The notes under the pieces are model-generated. The model was not told where the DNA came from and searched no databases. It saw only the letters and a list, made by a program, of their open reading frames with translations. Below, one piece after another: positions 61,201-64,000 of a stretch of 64,000 bases of DNA. The stretch covers positions 10,021 through 74,020 of the forward strand of contig DATFXR010000095.1 in the NCBI GenBank assembly GCA_035315685.1. The letters are read 5' to 3'. Position 1 is the first letter of the stretch; each line of letters begins with the position of its first letter. The DNA is from QHWK01 sp035315685. Its GTDB lineage: Bacteria; Acidobacteriota; Vicinamibacteria; Vicinamibacterales; CAVVIG01. The translations under genes and the position numbers were made by a program.

Positions 61201-61609
61201 GGGCCAGGGGCTAGACGCAGCTGGGTTGAGGAGCCTCGTCGACCGGTACAATGCCGTTGTTGCAGCGGCCACGCATTCGGTCGTAAGTGCGGACGGCACG
61301 GTTATCTCCGTACCGGCGCGCACGCCGTTCAACCAGATCATCAGCCCGATTGTGTTGCCGTCGACGTTCTCGAACGGCGACACGTTCAGCACGCAGGACT
61401 TGCGAGTGACGAAGAGTCTCGTGGCGCATAAGAGTGCTCGCCTGTCCGTCATCGGTGAGGCCTTCAACGTGTTCAACGTTGCCAACTTGACCGGTTACAG
61501 TGGCGTACTCAATCAACCAAATTACGGGCAGCCCAGCGCTCGTGTGGGTCAGGTGTTTGGCAGTGGCGGTCCCAGGGCGATCCAGCTTGCGGCGCGCCTG
61601 CAGTTTTGA
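58288..61609 (+). pseudogene. Oar-like TonB-dependent receptor with one frameshift
   Basis: About 1106 residues if one base is removed. N-terminus: signal peptide, CarboxypepD_reg domain (GGSVTDASGAVVVDAAITIRRTDTGLLRTATTD, TYIVENVPPATYQIEA), then the Oar-type plug (QLPLNGRSFLQLAQLQPGV, AGAVNIVTRSGSNQLRGSAF, SAGGPLKRDRLFWFTNYE). At about 60405-60411 the frame changes: AFRGQDLFAA must join LLPALQSTLAARLGTG, in the +1 frame, which continues to IQLAARLQF at 61609. The downstream half is well conserved (LSVIGEAFNVFNVANLTGY). One extra base explains it. Ends 15 bases before a histidine kinase. Confidence 0.85.
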
Positions 61610-61624
61610 ACGTAGCGGTCTGAA

Positions 61625-63553
61625 ATGATGAGCCCACTGGTGGTTTCGACCTCGCATTACTCGGATCGGGGCTTGGTGATTCTGATCGTGCTGGTGTGTG
61701 CAACGACGAGCCTGCCCGCTCGCATCTTCGCTGCAGAAAGCCAGAAGAAAGTGCTGGTCGTCTACTCGTACAGCAGAAACTCTTCGGCCGCAGAGAGAAC
61801 GGACGAAGCACATCGCACGGTCCTCAATGAAGGCCTGAAAGATCGTCTGGACTATTACACCGAATACCTCGACGTGGCGCGCTTCGGGGACGCGAAGTAC
61901 CAGTTCGCGCTGCGTGAGTACTTCCGGGCAAGGTACACCGACGTCCGGTTCAACGTCGTCATCGCGGCCAGCGGCACCGTCCTCGATTTCGTCATTCGGA
62001 ATCGAGACATCTTCGGCGATGCGCCGATCGTCTTCAATGCGGATGAAACCGTGGCTCGCGTTCCGAACTCGACAGGTGTGGCAGCCAAAATGAAGCTCGG
62101 AGAAACGATTGCGATTGCGATGCGCCTCCAGCCGGGACTCAAGCACGTATTCGTCGTCAACGGGAGCTCGGAATCCGACAAGTACTTCGAAGATCTCGCG
62201 CGTGCCGATTGCCAGGCTTCTGCAGGACGGCCGGCGTGCGACTACCTTTCGGGCCTCACGTTGGATGAGCTCGAACTGCGGGTACAGCACTTACCACCTG
62301 ATTCCATGGTTTTCTTCGTGTCGCTGCTTCAGGATGCCGAGGGAAACAGGCGCTCCGTACTGGAAGCCCTCGACCGGCTGACGGCGGTGGCGAACGTGCC
62401 TGTGTACAGCTGGCTCGAGGAATCATTGGGTCGTGGCGTCGTGGGCGGAAGCCTGCGCAGCTTTCCCCGAGAGGCAGGATGGACGGCCGCAGTCGCGTTA
62501 CGCGTGCTGCACGGTGAGCGCGCCGACGACATTCCGATCACGTACGTGAACGCCTTTGTTCCGGAGGTTGATTGGCGGCAGCTACGCCGCTGGTCGCTTG
62601 CGGAAGCCCGGTTGCCTGAGGGGACCCTCGTGCTGTTTCGCGACCAGCCCCCGTGGGAGCGCTACAGGCGGTTTATCATCGGGACGGTCGTTCTCGTCGT
62701 CGTGCAGGCGTGCCTGATTGCCGGCCTGCTCGTTCAGCGCCGTCGACGGCGTCGGGCCGAGCAGATTCTCACTGGCAAGGAAGCGGACCTTCGAACGAGC
62801 TACGAGCGCATCCGGGATCTCGCCGGGCGGCTCATCAATGCGCAGGAATCCGAACGCACTCGCATCGCGCGTGAGTTGCACGACGATGCGTGTCAGGAAG
62901 TGGCTACGGTTGCCCTCCGGCTTCACAGCGTGCTGGACAACCGCGAGACCGTCGATCCGGCCGCTCGATCGGCGCTGTCCTCGGTGCACACCAGGCTCGC
63001 GGGGATCGCCGAATCTCTGCGGCTTCTTTCGCACCACCTGCATCCGAGCGTGCTGCAGCACATCGGCCTCGTGGCAGCCCTCGAGGCGCACTGCGCCGAA
63101 GCCGAGCGTCATTACGATGTTCAGGTCCGGTTCATCGTCGAGGGCGACGTCGAACCGGTTGCGCCGACCGTGGCACTGTCACTGTTTCGTATCGCGCAGG
63201 AAGCGCTCCAGAATGCGGCCAGACACGGACGTGCACGACACGCGACTGTGGCGCTGGTGCGATGTAACGACGACATCACGCTGTCGGTTGCCGATGACGG
63301 TGTAGGATTTGATGTCGCTGATGCTCGTCGGAACCGGGGGCTTGGCCTGGTCAGCATGGAGGAGCGTGCGAGGCTGGTCAAAGGTCACTTCACCGTGCAC
63401 TCCCAGCCACAGCAGGGCACGACGATCGCCATTCGTGTAACTGTCGATGCCGTGGACGACTCGCAAAAGGAGCAAGAATCCCCGCGCCCGGTCGACGACC
63501 CAGAATTACACGTGAGTGAGGAGTATGCGTCTTCCCACCGTGATGCTCGCTGA
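61625..63553 (+). CDS. Sensor histidine kinase with periplasmic ABC-substrate-binding-like domain
   Basis: A 642-residue kinase. A signal/anchor (LVILIVLVCATTSLPARIFAAE) leads to a periplasmic domain (about 40-345) of the ABC_sub_bind type: KKVLVVYSYSRNSSAAERTDEAHRTVLNEGL, YTDVRFNVVIAASGTVLDFVIRNRDIFGDAPIVFNAD. One membrane span lies at 350-370, then a linker coiled coil and HisKA_3 with phospho-His419 in RIARELHDDACQEVATVALRL. The HATPase shows FRIAQEALQNAARHG, SVADDGVGFD and GLGLVSMEERA. It overlaps the regulator gene by 29 bases. The preceding TonB receptor may bring in the ligand it senses. Confidence 0.93.
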   Translation: MMSPLVVSTSHYSDRGLVILIVLVCATTSLPARIFAAESQKKVLVVYSYSRNSSAAERTDEAHRTVLNEGLKDRLDYYTEYLDVARFGDAKYQFALREYFRARYTDVRFNVVIAASGTVLDFVIRNRDIFGDAPIVFNADETVARVPNSTGVAAKMKLGETIAIAMRLQPGLKHVFVVNGSSESDKYFEDLARADCQASAGRPACDYLSGLTLDELELRVQHLPPDSMVFFVSLLQDAEGNRRSVLEALDRLTAVANVPVYSWLEESLGRGVVGGSLRSFPREAGWTAAVALRVLHGERADDIPITYVNAFVPEVDWRQLRRWSLAEARLPEGTLVLFRDQPPWERYRRFIIGTVVLVVVQACLIAGLLVQRRRRRRAEQILTGKEADLRTSYERIRDLAGRLINAQESERTRIARELHDDACQEVATVALRLHSVLDNRETVDPAARSALSSVHTRLAGIAESLRLLSHHLHPSVLQHIGLVAALEAHCAEAERHYDVQVRFIVEGDVEPVAPTVALSLFRIAQEALQNAARHGRARHATVALVRCNDDITLSVADDGVGFDVADARRNRGLGLVSMEERARLVKGHFTVHSQPQQGTTIAIRVTVDAVDDSQKEQESPRPVDDPELHVSEEYASSHRDAR

Positions 63554-64000
63554 CGATCACCCTGTGTTCACCGACGGGATCGGACGCCTCCTCGAGGGGC
63601 GTTTCGAGGTCGCGGGCACTGTCGCAGACGGGACGCTGCTCCTCGAAGCGGCCAGCCGGCTCCGTCCGGATGTCATCGTGATGGACATTTCCATGCCGAA
63701 GGTCAGCGGCCTCGAGGCGCTCAGGCAGTTGAAGGCGACAAACAGCCATGCGAAGGTGATTGTCCTGACCATGCATGCGGATGCCAAGCTGGCCGCTGAA
63801 GCCCTTCGTGTCGGCGCGAAGGGTTTCGTGGTGAAGCAGTCCAGCGGCGAGGAACTGATCAGTGCACTCGATGCGGTCTTACAGGGACGCACCTATCTGA
63901 CCTCGGCGCTGACCGAGGACGTGCTCGCACTGATGGCCGGTCCCGCGGATCCGACGTCGGTGGAATTGAGCCCCCGTCAAAAGGAAGTGCTGCGGCTGAT
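63525..64000 (+). CDS. NarL-family response regulator (3' end off the window)
   Basis: At least 158 residues: receiver RLPTVMLADDHPVFTDGIGRLLEG with the acidic pair, phospho-Asp54 in DVIVMDISMPKVSGLEAL, and Lys104 in GAKGFVVKQSSGEEL. The LuxR HTH begins with VELSPRQKEVLRLI at the right edge. ATG 63525 has GAGGAG close by and lies inside the kinase gene, so the two are coupled. Partner of the kinase at 61625. Confidence 0.92.
   Translation, partial: MRLPTVMLADDHPVFTDGIGRLLEGRFEVAGTVADGTLLLEAASRLRPDVIVMDISMPKVSGLEALRQLKATNSHAKVIVLTMHADAKLAAEALRVGAKGFVVKQSSGEELISALDAVLQGRTYLTSALTEDVLALMAGPADPTSVELSPRQKEVLRL

Noticed and set aside
1..64000. CRISPR array, phage module or classical defence island
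   Set aside because: No regularly spaced identical repeats, no cas, restriction-modification or phage structural genes were seen. The only toxin-antitoxin pair is vapBC.

Overview
The window is high-GC bacterial DNA with densely packed genes, many GTG starts and frequent 1-8 bp start/stop overlaps. Gene content points to Acidobacteriota, most likely class Vicinamibacteria. The grounds are Oar-type TonB receptors with N-terminal carboxypeptidase-regulatory-like domains, an isoamylase-type GlgX, paired ArsR/AHSA1 genes, an ECF sigma factor of the DUF6596 (ECF42) type beside a YCII/DGPF protein, small glycine-zipper DUF1269 proteins, and GC-rich palindromic interspersed repeats. This placement is an inference from gene content; no 16S or marker gene is present.

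Layout. 1-6.9 kb: N-terminus of a secreted or lipid-anchored protein leaving the left edge, a broken AraC regulator, an APC permease, an intact AraC paralogue and a TonB-dependent receptor. 6.9-17.9 kb: a long minus-strand run with glgX and then an envelope/stress block (a small membrane protein, SYLF, HdeD, AI-2E-type permease, secreted M48 peptidase, two DUF1269 glycine-zipper proteins around a coiled-coil protein, a ClpA/ClpC-like double AAA+ unfoldase, a small membrane protein). 18.1-20.9 kb: three small proteins, a CYTH-like protein and a two-gene CHR chromate transporter. 20.9-34 kb: many small one- or two-component regulatory circuits (VOC-ArsR-AHSA1-LuxR; SRPBCC-TetR; SDR/TetR; DesK-like kinase and regulator; TetR/quinone oxidoreductase; AHSA1-ArsR) plus a GNAT enzyme, a barrel protein and a glycosyltransferase. 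34-42 kb: a low-GC SnoaL gene beside a truncated methyltransferase, an AraC gene, an alpha/beta-hydrolase with a zinc-ribbon gene, the ECF42 locus, DoxX and a SpoIIE-type phosphatase. 42-49.3 kb: a TolC-adaptor-RND efflux operon. 49.5-58 kb: MocR, SDR, DoxX, AraC and LuxR genes, then a degraded patch (frameshifted PIN gene, transposase remnant, tRNA 3'-end remnant) and an intact VapBC pair. 58.3-64 kb: an Oar-like receptor (frameshifted), a histidine kinase with a periplasmic binding domain, and a NarL-type regulator cut by the right edge.

Two patterns stand out. First, four starts (three genes controlled by or encoding TetR-type repressors, and one quinone oxidoreductase) lack a Shine-Dalgarno and have a sigma-70-like -10 hexamer exactly 6 nt before the ATG, with a palindromic operator in or over the promoter; they look like leaderless, repressor-controlled promoters. 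Second, three genes (AraC at 743-1762, PIN at 55202-55651, TonB receptor at 58288-61609) are each restored by one or two single-base indels. This could be real decay, but indel errors in the assembly would give the same picture.
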